Notes: generated by a model from the letters alone, not told the origin. A stretch of 7,760 bases of DNA from Spartobacteria bacterium (GCA_025355595.1 JANXZI010000760.1:1-7760), one strand, 5' to 3'. Counted from the stretch's first letter, positions 1-5,773 are shown. Program-made: numbers and translations.

Positions 1-126
1 TGAGCGCCGACGCCTCAGGAAACGCTGATTAAAGGGGCTCACTCGGCCCTCCGCGTGAATCGCCCGCAGCCCTGCGGAGGGCCGCAGGAACCACCTTGGA
101 CCGCACCGCACTTTGTTCAGCGTTTC

Positions 127-191
127 CCTAACTCCAAACGGCGCATCCCGACACAAGCGCGGAACTGGAATCCGCGCAGTTTGGAGTTAGG
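127..191. repeat. Perfect 13-bp inverted repeat with nested 7-bp stem
   Basis: Arms cctaactccaaac (127-139) and gtttggagttagg (179-191) are exact reverse complements. Inside them, gcgcgga (157-163) pairs with tccgcgc (171-177) around a 7-base loop. The preceding 11-bp repeat ggaaacgctga (18-28) has its complement at 117-127, sharing base 127, so two large stems abut. Function is unknown: possible 3' processing or termination structure for the minus-strand operon, or the remains of a small repeat element. Confidence 0.7.
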
Positions 192-214
192 CGTCAGACG
201 TTCGATGTTAGACG
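187..214. repeat. Degenerate tandem heptamer (consensus TTAGACG)
   Basis: Four consecutive 7-base units read ttaggcg, tcagacg, ttcgatg, ttagacg. The 7-base periodicity is visible directly. The first unit overlaps the right arm of the adjacent 13-bp inverted repeat. Short heptameric repeats of this kind occur in several bacterial lineages; no function can be read from the sequence. Confidence 0.55.
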
Positions 215-291
215 TTGAGCCCTGCGCCGCGGCCTTTCCCAGCGATGCCTGCCACGCAGTTTTCTTGAGGCGTGAGTCCTGGCAGCTTCTC

Positions 292-2148
292 CTACGCGAC
301 CGCGCGCCGCTGGAACCACCACCACTCCACGAGCAGCACGGCGAAGCCCGCGAGCGCGAGCGGCCACCACAGCGAGCGGTCTGCTTTCGCTGCCGTGTTC
401 GCCGTCGCCACGGAAATACGGTCGCCGAATTCCACCTCGCTCACTGCGGCGAGGCTCGTCTCGCCCGTGCTCAGCAGACTCGCGCCGATCGCGCGCGTCG
501 CACTGCCGGAGGTGAATGTGTATTCGCCGACGTGCGGCGCGGGGATGCCGCCGACGGTGCCGCGTTCGTCTGCGCGCTCCGTGCGTGCGTAGTGCGATGG
601 GCCGCTCACGGAGACGCTCGCGCCGGCGGTGAAATATTGCGGCGGCAGCACGCCGGTCGCGAGCGCGGTGGCTTCGGAAAGTCCCGCGAGCGCGCGAGCG
701 CGTTCGACGAGATTCGCGGTGAAAATCGGGAACGCCACGCGAAACGGCAGCGTGCTTTGCTCGGGATGAAAGAGCAGGTGGACGCGCATTCCAGCGTCGT
801 CACCACGCACGAGCGCGAGCGGGCCGTGCGGGCCATGCGCGAGGACTTCATAGCCGAGGTTTGCAAATGCCGTGTCGTCCTTTCCAGCGGCGGTCACGGG
901 GTCTTCCATGAAGATGACTTCGTCGAGGCTCACATGCTGAAGCAGCGGCGACTCGCGCCGCCAGTCAATCGCCGCGGCGCTCTTTTTTGCGATGCTCACG
1001 AGCGGCGCGACGTCCTCCGGCACGAAGCCCGTGGTGCAGAGCAGCAGCGCGGGCGGCGCTCCAGTCTTGTCGGAGATCGCGAGGTCGAACGCACTCGGTG
1101 ACGGTGTGTCCTTGCTCGGGAAAATGCGGAGGCCATCGAGCGCGGCGAGCGCGTGGCGGAATGCTGCGAGCGACTCCGGCACGAAGACATCGAGCGGGCG
1201 CACAGCGGGGAGCGTGAGCCACGCGTCGTTGTCGCTCGCGAGCGAATCAAATCCGTTGGGCCGCAGCACGGCGTGGATCCTCTCGCCCCGCGCGCCGCTC
1301 ACGCGGAACGCAAGGCGCGGCGCACTGCCCGGCGTGAGCGCGACCTGCTCCTGCGTGATGACTTGCCCGCCGCTGCGCAGCTCGACGGTCGCCGTCGCTG
1401 CGGGCGCGGGATCGGTGACTCCGAGCTGGATGAAAAGTTCCCAGTCGCCGCTGGCCGCGCGTCGCGCGTTGAATGCGGTGATGCCCGCGTTCGGTCCGGC
1501 GGGCGGGAGCTTTTGCAATTCGATCTGGAAGGGCAGCTCGAAGTTTGTCTTCGCCGGAAGATTCCCATCCGTGAGCACGAGCACGCGGTCAAACGGCGAC
1601 GTACGCGCGAGCGCCTGCGCGAGCCGGAGGGCTTCCTCCAAATCGCCGGGCACGTCCTCGATCTCGAGCGCGCGCACGGCGGCGCGCAACTCGGACTTGT
1701 TGTTTGTGAAGCCCGTCAGTTTGCGCGCGGATTTTCCGAATGCGACGAGGCACAGATCCTGATCCGGCGGCAGCGACTCGATGCGATCATGCAGCCGCTG
1801 CTTCGCCTCGTCGAGCCGCGAGCGCCCGCCCGCCTTGTCGAGCGCGCCCATGCTCGCCGAGACATCCACGAGGATCGGCATTCGCGCCGAGCGCTGTGCA
1901 TTTCGCCGGAGCAGCGGCTGCATCGCCGCGAGCGCGAGCAGCGTGAGCAGGAGAATCTGGAGCAGCAGCAGCAGGTTGCGTTTGAATTTTTGAAACGGCG
2001 AATTCACGCGCTGGTCGCTGAGCACCTGCCGCCACAGCACGAGCGACGGGATGATCTGCCGCGGGCGTTTCAGTTTCAGGAAATAGAAAACGACGAGCGG
2101 AATGAGCAGGGCAAAAAGCCACGCGCTGGAGAGGGCGGTGAAGGTCAC
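292..2148 (-). CDS. BatA-type membrane protein with von Willebrand factor A domain
   Basis: This 618-residue protein has the layout of BatA/aerotolerance-regulator VWA proteins. Residues 1-25 form a membrane segment followed by the family-like LKLKRP and SLVLWR stretches, a second leucine-rich membrane segment spans about 59-80, and a third lies near the C-terminus (about 592-612, ending in a WWW-rich stretch). The VWA domain starts near residue 90 with a complete DxSxS metal site (D95, S97, S99) and a later TDG (193-195). Such proteins, with DUF58 and MoxR partners, are thought to assist assembly or metal/cofactor insertion of other proteins at the membrane; the client here is unknown. The GTG start overlaps the upstream hicA stop as GTGA, implying translational coupling. 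The conserved N-terminus begins exactly there, and the 3-nt offset leaves no room for an earlier start. A 28-bp copy of this gene's beginning recurs at 2852-2879. Confidence 0.9.
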   Translation of the reverse strand: MTFTALSSAWLFALLIPLVVFYFLKLKRPRQIIPSLVLWRQVLSDQRVNSPFQKFKRNLLLLLQILLLTLLALAAMQPLLRRNAQRSARMPILVDVSASMGALDKAGGRSRLDEAKQRLHDRIESLPPDQDLCLVAFGKSARKLTGFTNNKSELRAAVRALEIEDVPGDLEEALRLAQALARTSPFDRVLVLTDGNLPAKTNFELPFQIELQKLPPAGPNAGITAFNARRAASGDWELFIQLGVTDPAPAATATVELRSGGQVITQEQVALTPGSAPRLAFRVSGARGERIHAVLRPNGFDSLASDNDAWLTLPAVRPLDVFVPESLAAFRHALAALDGLRIFPSKDTPSPSAFDLAISDKTGAPPALLLCTTGFVPEDVAPLVSIAKKSAAAIDWRRESPLLQHVSLDEVIFMEDPVTAAGKDDTAFANLGYEVLAHGPHGPLALVRGDDAGMRVHLLFHPEQSTLPFRVAFPIFTANLVERARALAGLSEATALATGVLPPQYFTAGASVSVSGPSHYARTERADERGTVGGIPAPHVGEYTFTSGSATRAIGASLLSTGETSLAAVSEVEFGDRISVATANTAAKADRSLWWPLALAGFAVLLVEWWWFQRRAVA

Positions 2149-2357
2149 AGGTGTGCCCGGAATTGTTCCGGCGTCAGGCCGGCATCTTTGGCGATGCCTC
2201 CCATCGTCATGGCGTTGATTGGACTATGTCGTGGGATAAGGAGCCGTTTCTTTCCGTTGGTCATTACGATGTGCCCGCTTTGCCGCGCGATGCGGTAGCC
2301 GAGCTTTTCAAACACGCGCACCGCGTCACGCTGGTTGATTCCGGGAAGCTTCGGCAC
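2145..2357 (-). CDS. hicA: HicA-family toxin (mRNA interferase), intact copy
   Basis: A 70-residue protein of usual HicA/YcfA size. It shows the family pattern: N-terminal MPKLPG, an RDAVRVFEKLGY helix, then RQSGHIV carrying the single catalytic-type histidine (about residue 29), an IPRH strand, and a C-terminal TMGGIAKDAGLTPEQF helix. HicA toxins have a double-stranded-RNA-binding-like fold and cleave mRNA; activity here is inferred from the family. The GTG start follows the hicB stop by two bases, the usual antitoxin-toxin arrangement. Its TGA overlaps the GTG start of the BatA/VWA gene. A small palindrome, ccggaattgttccgg (2157-2171), lies in its last codons just before that overlap. It is about 59% identical to the conceptually repaired broken copy at 2876-3089. 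Confidence 0.87.
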   Translation of the reverse strand: MPKLPGINQRDAVRVFEKLGYRIARQSGHIVMTNGKKRLLIPRHSPINAMTMGGIAKDAGLTPEQFRAHL

Positions 2358-2359
2358 TG

Positions 2360-2575
2360 CTAAATCGTGACGAGTTCCCGAGTATAGCGCGCGCCTTCCG
2401 CGTCGAGTTCGCGCTGCGCGTCCTCCTCAGCAACCTCAAGCCAGAGCGTGATGGCTTCGCGAACGTTTTCCAGCGCTTCCTCGCGCGTGGCTCCTTGCGA
2501 GTGACATCCCGGCAGAGCGGGGCATGAGACTGCAAATCCTTCATCGGATTCGACGACTACGACGCGGTATTGCAT
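2360..2575 (-). CDS. hicB: HicB-like antitoxin (short form), partner of the intact HicA
   Basis: This 71-residue protein has the HicB-like fold signature: an N-terminal strand MQYRVVVVESDEGF, then CPALPGCHSQG, then a helix TREEALENVREAITLWLE. The domain is a degenerate RNase H-like fold that in known systems binds and blocks HicA. It is at the short end of the family and shows no added C-terminal helix-turn-helix or ribbon-helix-helix region, so DNA-binding autoregulation is not evident. It ends two bases before hicA. Its ATG is three bases after the stop of another hicB-like gene, so all three were probably made from one transcript. The ESDEG, LPGC and SQG-TREEA motifs mark it as paralogous to the antitoxin at 3094-3318. 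Confidence 0.87.
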   Translation of the reverse strand: MQYRVVVVESDEGFAVSCPALPGCHSQGATREEALENVREAITLWLEVAEEDAQRELDAEGARYTRELVTI

Positions 2576-2578
2576 GAT

Positions 2579-2797
2579 TCAGAGTGTAGCCGCGGGCGTG
2601 GCTTTTGAAAGGTGCGAATCAGTCGCCCCCGCACGCACGATCTCACGGTGGCATTCGAAGATCACGCACAGTGCATCGGCGAGATTTTCGCGCGCCTCCT
2701 CGATGGTCTCCCCTTCGGAAATCGCGCCGGGAATCTCCTCGACGTATGCCGTGTATCCGCCTTCCGGAGCGGGGATGAATGCTGCCGTGAGTTTCAT
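2579..2797 (-). CDS. HicB-family antitoxin-like protein without an adjacent toxin of its own
   Basis: A 72-residue protein with the HicB/UPF0150 pattern: strands MKLTAAFIPAPEGGYTAYVE, then EIPGAISEGETIEEARENLADAL. It lacks the LPGC cysteine motif of the other two HicB proteins here and starts with a different strand, so it belongs to another subtype rather than being a recent duplicate. The C-terminal tail (GATDSHLSKATPAATL) is low in structure. It lies between the broken hicA remnant and the intact hicB-hicA pair, and ends three bases before that hicB. Proteins like this occur both as HicA antitoxins and as solitary genes; no HicA directly follows it. It could be an orphan antitoxin or an accessory third member of the downstream pair. 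The start at 2797 is the ATG that gives the expected N-terminus. Confidence 0.8.
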   Translation of the reverse strand: MKLTAAFIPAPEGGYTAYVEEIPGAISEGETIEEARENLADALCVIFECHREIVRAGATDSHLSKATPAATL

Positions 2798-2828
2798 GGG
2801 ACGACCATGCAGGGGAGCAGAGGCGTCG

Positions 2829-2879
2829 TCAATAAAGCGGGATGGGATCGAACGCCCTGGATACGGCGGTGAAGGTCAC
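2829..2879 (-). pseudogene. Remnant of the 5' end of the BatA/VWA gene
   Basis: Directly after the broken hicA, the first 28 bases (2879 to 2852) match the first 28 bases of the BatA/VWA gene (2148 to 2121) at 25 positions, including the same GTGA overlap with the hicA stop. The frame opens GTG and encodes MTFTAVSRAF, close to MTFTALSSAW of the real protein. It then diverges and reaches TGA at 2831-2829 after 16 codons. It is best read as a truncated copy left by duplication or by insertion of the neighbouring hicB-hicB-hicA segment; a functional mini-peptide is unlikely. Confidence 0.7.
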
Positions 2880-3089
2880 AGCAAGGCGCGGAATTACTCA
2901 GGGGTGCAGCCTGCAACCTGGGCGATTTTTCCCATCGTGTAGGCGTGGATCGTCGTGTGCCGCGGAACCTGCACTGTGCGGCCACCGTCGCTCATGATGA
3001 TATGCTGGCCTTGCCGGATGATGACAAAGCCCGCTTTTTCCAACGCCCCTCACGGCATCGCGCTGGCCGAGGCCGGGGAGCTTCGGCAT
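2876..3089 (-). pseudogene. hicA: Broken HicA-family toxin: frameshift plus nonsense codon
   Basis: The ATG at 3089 opens MPKLPGLGQRDAVR, almost identical to the intact HicA, but the frame then turns to nonsense. Removing one base from the run of four C on the plus strand (3046-3049) restores a HicA sequence: ALEKAGF, RQGQHIIM with the catalytic-type histidine, VPRHTTIHAYTMGKIAQVAG, CTPE. The restored frame meets TAA at 2896-2894 where the intact paralogue has a CAA glutamine. Past it, FRALL and TGA (2878-2876) match the intact FRAHL ending. Two independent lesions argue for real decay, although the homopolymer change alone could be an assembly error. The start follows the antitoxin stop by four bases, so it was once a normal hicBA pair. 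Confidence 0.87.
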
Positions 3090-3093
3090 CGCA

Positions 3094-3318
3094 TCAGGCG
3101 GCCGTGGCGGACTGCGGCACCGCGATTTCCTCGTGGAAAATGCGCGTTCCGAACCGTGCTTCGATCTCAGGCAGAGCATCCATGTATTCCGCGATGGCGA
3201 TGCGAATGCTGGCCATCGCTTCCTCGCGAGTTTCGCCCTGTGAACAGCAGCCGGGGAGATCATCGCACCAGACGGCCCAGCCCTCATCCGATTCGACGAG
3301 TGTGATGCGGTAGTTCAT
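3094..3318 (-). CDS. hicB: HicB-like antitoxin (short form) whose toxin partner is broken
   Basis: A 74-residue HicB-like protein: MNYRITLVESDEGWAVW, then DDLPGCCSQGETREEAM and a helix to about residue 48, with a 25-residue variable tail. It is paralogous to the antitoxin at 2360-2575, sharing ESDEG, LPGC and the SQG-TREEA motif. The ATG at 3318 is chosen because the family N-terminus starts there; the upstream in-frame extension has no family character and runs into the 50-base gap after the DUF58 gene. It is followed four bases later by a hicA disrupted by a frameshift and a stop. It may persist as an orphan antitoxin able to bind the remaining HicA, but this cross-neutralisation is inference. 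Confidence 0.86.
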   Translation of the reverse strand: MNYRITLVESDEGWAVWCDDLPGCCSQGETREEAMASIRIAIAEYMDALPEIEARFGTRIFHEEIAVPQSATAA

Positions 3319-3368
3319 GGCGTGAAGTGTAGTGAGGTCTGTGGCGGGGGCAAAGTGGAAGTTGTGTT

Positions 3369-4256
3369 TCACACGAGCCATCCCTTTTTCCGCAGCGTCT
3401 CGAAGCACACGCGCTCGAAGGGCTCGGCGGCACTTGTCGTGACGAAGCGGCCGGAGCGTTGCTGGCAGAGCGTGGTGAGCTGTGCCTCGTGCGCGGTGCG
3501 GTATTCGTGGTAGAGCGCGAGGAGGTCGCCGGCGTCGCTGATGTCGAGCGTCGCGGCGCTTTCACTGTCCACGAGGCGGAAGTCGCCGGCGACCTCGGGT
3601 GCGATTTCGGACGGGGCGAGGATTTGCAGCGCCCACGGTTCGAGGCCGGAGTTGTGCAGGAGGCTGAAGGCGCGCTGCAGATCGCCGGGTGTGAGGAAAT
3701 CCGAGAGCACGATCCCGACGCCGCGGCCGCGGTGCTGGCGGAGAAATTCCTCGATGCCCGCATCAATCGTCCGCTCGCCGCCGGCCTCGATGGCTTCGAG
3801 AAACGCGAGCAATTTCCGTACACTCGCGCGACCGCTGCACGGGGCGAACCGCACGGCGCTGGAACTGCCGAGCACGCACGCGCTCACTTTTTCCGAACCG
3901 CGCAGGCCGACGACTCCGAGTGCGGCGGCGACGCGCTGTGCGAGGGTGATTTTTCCCTCGAAGGTCATCGAGGTGGATGCGTCCACGAGGAGGGCGATGT
4001 GCATCTCCTCCTCTTGGTGAAATTGCTTGAGGTAGGGGCGGTTGATGCGCGCGAAGATGTTCCAGTCCACGAATCGCACGTCGTCGCCGGGGGAGTAGTC
4101 GCGGAAGTCGCAGAACTCCGTGCTCGCGCCGCCCTTCGCCGCGAGGTGCTCGCCGCGCGCGCGGTTTGTGAAACGGCGCGAGGCGTTCAGCCGCAGGCGC
4201 GCGAGGCGATCCAGATCGCGGTTGCTGAGGAGCGTGGAGATTTGCGCGGCGGGCAT
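3369..4256 (-). CDS. DUF58 domain protein with VWA-like metal site
   Basis: This 295-residue protein carries the DUF58 hallmark SPGDDVRFVDWNIFAR (about residues 55-70), followed by a VWA-type metal-site motif DASTSM (D92, S94, S96) and a later SDFLTPGDL segment. DUF58 proteins are cytoplasmic partners of MoxR AAA+ ATPases and BatA/VWA membrane proteins in chaperone-like or cofactor-insertion complexes. No MoxR gene is visible next to it: upstream is a divergent intergenic region and downstream are toxin-antitoxin genes. I chose ATG at 4256, giving MPAAQISTLL; the open frame extends upstream to a TTG at 4292, but those 12 residues have no family character. It is probably the first gene of the leftward operon ending with the BatA/VWA gene. 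Confidence 0.94.
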   Translation of the reverse strand: MPAAQISTLLSNRDLDRLARLRLNASRRFTNRARGEHLAAKGGASTEFCDFRDYSPGDDVRFVDWNIFARINRPYLKQFHQEEEMHIALLVDASTSMTFEGKITLAQRVAAALGVVGLRGSEKVSACVLGSSSAVRFAPCSGRASVRKLLAFLEAIEAGGERTIDAGIEEFLRQHRGRGVGIVLSDFLTPGDLQRAFSLLHNSGLEPWALQILAPSEIAPEVAGDFRLVDSESAATLDISDAGDLLALYHEYRTAHEAQLTTLCQQRSGRFVTTSAAEPFERVCFETLRKKGWLV

Positions 4257-4312
4257 CGGGTGCTGCGTAGGGCAAAGTGCGGTGCGGGGCAATGCGGGAG
4301 CGCGGCGGCGGA

Positions 4313-4414
4313 GTCTTATTCTTATTCTTAATCCTGTTCTTAATCCCGCATTGCACAGCCGGCCAACGCTGTGAAAAGCCGGAATATGAATAGGATTAAG
4401 AATAAGAATAAGAC
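4313..4414. repeat. 27-bp AT-rich near-perfect inverted repeat, 48-base spacer
   Basis: The left arm 4313-4339 begins gtcttattcttattcttaat. The right arm 4388-4414 ends taagaataagaataagac and is its reverse complement with one mismatch in 27. The arms are built from repeated TTCTTA-like hexamers. The 48-base spacer (4340-4387) contains a smaller stem, cacagc/gctgtg (4354-4359/4369-4374). The element lies between divergent operons and could form a cruciform or serve as an operator, a bidirectional transcription boundary, or a MITE-like insertion. No clear target-site duplication longer than two bases flanks it. Confidence 0.9.
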
Positions 4415-4457
4415 GAAGCAGTTGAGCGACGCGGGAAAATTCCTTTGCCGCCCGTGC

Positions 4458-4481
4458 GCCCGCGCCGCTAGCCTCGCGGGC
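4458..4481 (+). promoter_or_regulatory. GC hairpin next to yqeY start codon
   Basis: gcccgcg (4458-4464) pairs exactly with cgcgggc (4475-4481), with a 10-base loop, ending two bases before the ATG at 4484. No recognisable Shine-Dalgarno sequence is seen, so the stem may limit ribosome access. The functional reading is inference. Confidence 0.35.
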
Positions 4482-4483
4482 CT

Positions 4484-4936
4484 ATGAGTTTGCTTGCCCA
4501 GATTGATTCCGACATCAAGGACGCGATGCGCGCACGCGCTGCCGAACGCCTCGGCGTGCTGCGGATGCTGAAGAGCACGCTGAAGGCGACGGCGATGGAG
4601 AAGGGGATCGCGGACGAGGCGCTCGACGACGCGATGACGCTCGCAGTCCTGCGCAAGGAAATGAAGAAGCGGCAGGACTCGATCGAGTGCGTTGAAAAGG
4701 GCGGGCGCATCTATCTTGCGGACAAGGAAAAAGCCGAGGCGGTCTTTCTCGCCGCGTATCTTCCAAAGGCGCTCACGCCCGAGGAGGTCGAGACGCTGGT
4801 GAAAGCCGCCATCGCCGAGAGCGGCGCGACCTCGAAGGCGCAGATGGGCGCGGTGATGAAGCTCGCGACGGAGCGCGCGGCGGGCCGTACGGACGGCCGT
4901 GCGCTCAGCGCCGCCGTCGGCAAACTCTTGCCGTGA
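4484..4936 (+). CDS. yqeY: GatB/YqeY-domain protein
   Basis: A 150-residue protein of normal YqeY length. It has the family features: an N-terminal helix pair with RLGVLRMLKSTLK (about residues 22-34), then LRKEMKKRQDSIE, EAVFLAAYLPKALTPEEVE, and the C-terminal SKAQMGAVMK and GRTDGRALSAAVGKLL segment. The C-terminal part resembles the tail domain of the GatB amidotransferase subunit, which contacts tRNA; the cellular role of free YqeY proteins is not firmly established. The ATG at 4484 gives the canonical short N-terminus. It is followed after 31 bases by ispD on the same strand, suggesting co-transcription. A small stem (4918-4933) and a run of seven T (4944-4950) lie at its end. Confidence 0.94.
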   Translation: MSLLAQIDSDIKDAMRARAAERLGVLRMLKSTLKATAMEKGIADEALDDAMTLAVLRKEMKKRQDSIECVEKGGRIYLADKEKAEAVFLAAYLPKALTPEEVETLVKAAIAESGATSKAQMGAVMKLATERAAGRTDGRALSAAVGKLLP

Positions 4937-4967
4937 GCGTGAATTTTTTTCCCGGACGCGAAGAAGG

Positions 4968-5666
4968 ATGAACTCCGCAATCATCGTCGCAGCGGGCGCG
5001 AGCAGGCGCATGGGGTTCGACAAGATCTTTGCCGCGCTGCATGGGAAGCCGGTGCTGTACTGGTCCATCGCGGGATTTCAGACTTGCCCGGACATTGACG
5101 AGATCATCGTCGTGACGCGGGCGGAGAAAGTTGCGGAGGTGAAAAAACTCGTCGCCTCGGAGAAGCTCACGAAGGTCACCTCGGTCGTCGAGGGCGGTGC
5201 GGAGCGGCATCTCTCGGTGTGGAACGGGCTGCAGGCGATCCATGCGGAGGGGAGCCAGTTTGTGGCGATCCACGACGCGGCGCGGCCACTCATCACACCG
5301 AAGCTCATCAGCGCGTGCATCGGGCTCGCGAGGAAGAGCGGCGCGGCGTGCTGCGCGTCGCCGATTCCCGACACGGTGAAACGCGCGTCGCACGAGAGAC
5401 TCGTGACCGACGATGTCGATCGCCAGAACCTGTGGGCGATGCAGACGCCGCAGGTGTTCAGCAGCGCGCTGATCATGCAGGCGTATGCGTCGGTGATGGC
5501 GCGGAACGAACTCGTGACGGACGAGGTCTCCGCGATTCAGAAAATCGGCAAGCGCGTGGCGCTGCTGGAAAACGAGGACTACAACTTCAAAATCACATTT
5601 CCCCGCGACCTGCCGCTTGCGGAGCAGGTCATTGACATCCGCAACGGGCTGGAAAAGAAGCGCTGA
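4968..5666 (+). CDS. ispD: 2-C-methyl-D-erythritol 4-phosphate cytidylyltransferase
   Basis: A 232-residue cytoplasmic enzyme joining CTP to 2-C-methyl-D-erythritol 4-phosphate in the MEP pathway of isoprenoid synthesis. Family motifs are all present and in order: AAGASRRMG with the following lysine (residues 8-19) binding CTP; GGAERHLSV (77-84), where H replaces the more usual Q; HDAARPL (102-108); PDTVKR (134-139); MQTPQVF (158-164); TDEVSA (184-189); and NFKITFPRDL (206-215), whose lysine contacts substrate phosphate in known structures. Length is typical. ATG 4968 is preferred because GAAGG precedes it and the conserved N-terminal strand starts at once; the upstream open frame has no family character. 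It lies in a probable yqeY-ispD-peptidase operon. Use of the MEP route fits most bacteria and does not fix the taxon. Confidence 0.96.
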   Translation: MNSAIIVAAGASRRMGFDKIFAALHGKPVLYWSIAGFQTCPDIDEIIVVTRAEKVAEVKKLVASEKLTKVTSVVEGGAERHLSVWNGLQAIHAEGSQFVAIHDAARPLITPKLISACIGLARKSGAACCASPIPDTVKRASHERLVTDDVDRQNLWAMQTPQVFSSALIMQAYASVMARNELVTDEVSAIQKIGKRVALLENEDYNFKITFPRDLPLAEQVIDIRNGLEKKR

Positions 5667-5695
5667 CGGAAGAGGATGGCGGGAATTTAGGGGTT

Positions 5696-5773
5696 ATGAT
5701 GCGGTCGCTTGCGCTGTTGTGGAATATGCGCATGTTCACCACCCTCGAAATCGCCTGCGCACCACGAAACTGA
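5696..5773 (+). CDS. Possible leader ORF (24-25 codons) overlapping the M16 start
   Basis: Two adjacent ATGs (5696 and 5699) open a short frame encoding MMRSLALLWNMRMF and ending in TGA at 5771-5773. That stop overlaps the ATG of the M16 peptidase as TGATG. An AGGGG at 5689-5693 sits five bases before the second ATG, a plausible ribosome site, whereas no Shine-Dalgarno-like sequence precedes the peptidase ATG. The peptide has no recognised family. This could be a translational-coupling leader or a chance ORF. Confidence 0.35.
   Translation: MMRSLALLWNMRMFTTLEIACAPRN

Larger units (their letters stand above)
1..291. other. Non-coding structured region downstream of the BatA/VWA gene
   Basis: I see no convincing protein in these 291 bases; the reading frames crossing them are shadows. 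The stretch lies 3' of the minus-strand BatA/VWA gene. It holds several inverted repeats (11 bp at 18-28/117-127; 7 bp at 71-77/82-88; 13 bp at 127-139/179-191 with a nested 7-bp stem at 157-163/171-177) and a degenerate heptamer array at 187-214. None of the stems is followed by a clear T-run on either strand, so a standard intrinsic terminator cannot be claimed. It could be a transcript 3' end or a repeat element. Confidence 0.6.
4257..4483. promoter_or_regulatory. Divergent intergenic region between DUF58 operon and yqeY operon
   Basis: These 227 bases separate two outward-facing gene strings, so both promoters should be here or inside the hairpin. I could not pick a convincing -35/-10 pair on either strand. 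The region is unusual for its AT-rich 27-bp inverted repeat in an otherwise GC-rich setting (4313-4414), and for a 7-bp GC stem (4458-4464/4475-4481) ending two bases before the yqeY ATG. Confidence 0.55.

Noticed and set aside
187..214. Heptamer array considered as a CRISPR fragment
   Set aside because: Units are 7 bases with no spacers and no cas genes nearby.
55..2298. Plus-strand open frames of 348 and 381 codons opposite the BatA/VWA gene
   Set aside because: Both are Arg/Glu-rich shadows of the VWA gene, which has membrane segments and a full metal-site motif on the other strand.
2840..2870. gggatcgaacgccc read as a tRNA T-arm remnant (possible attachment site)
   Set aside because: The five-pair T-stem does not form properly, and most of this stretch is explained by homology to the BatA/VWA gene start.
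3046..3049. Programmed frameshifting to make a full HicA from the broken copy
   Set aside because: A slippage event would still meet the TAA at 2896-2894, and no strong slippery sequence with stimulator is evident; decay is simpler.
3459..4331. Plus-strand frame of 290 codons opposite DUF58
   Set aside because: Antisense shadow; the minus-strand frame carries the DUF58 hallmark motif.
4351..4390. TTGCAC as a -35 element for yqeY
   Set aside because: No acceptable -10 occurs at 16-18 bases; the nearest AT-rich hexamer is too far and lies in the inverted-repeat arm.
4918..4950. Stem cggcaa/ttgccg at the yqeY end followed by seven T, as an intrinsic terminator
   Set aside because: The stem is only 6 bp and the T-run starts 10 bases after it, with ispD starting soon after; this is not a standard terminator. 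Partial attenuation cannot be excluded.
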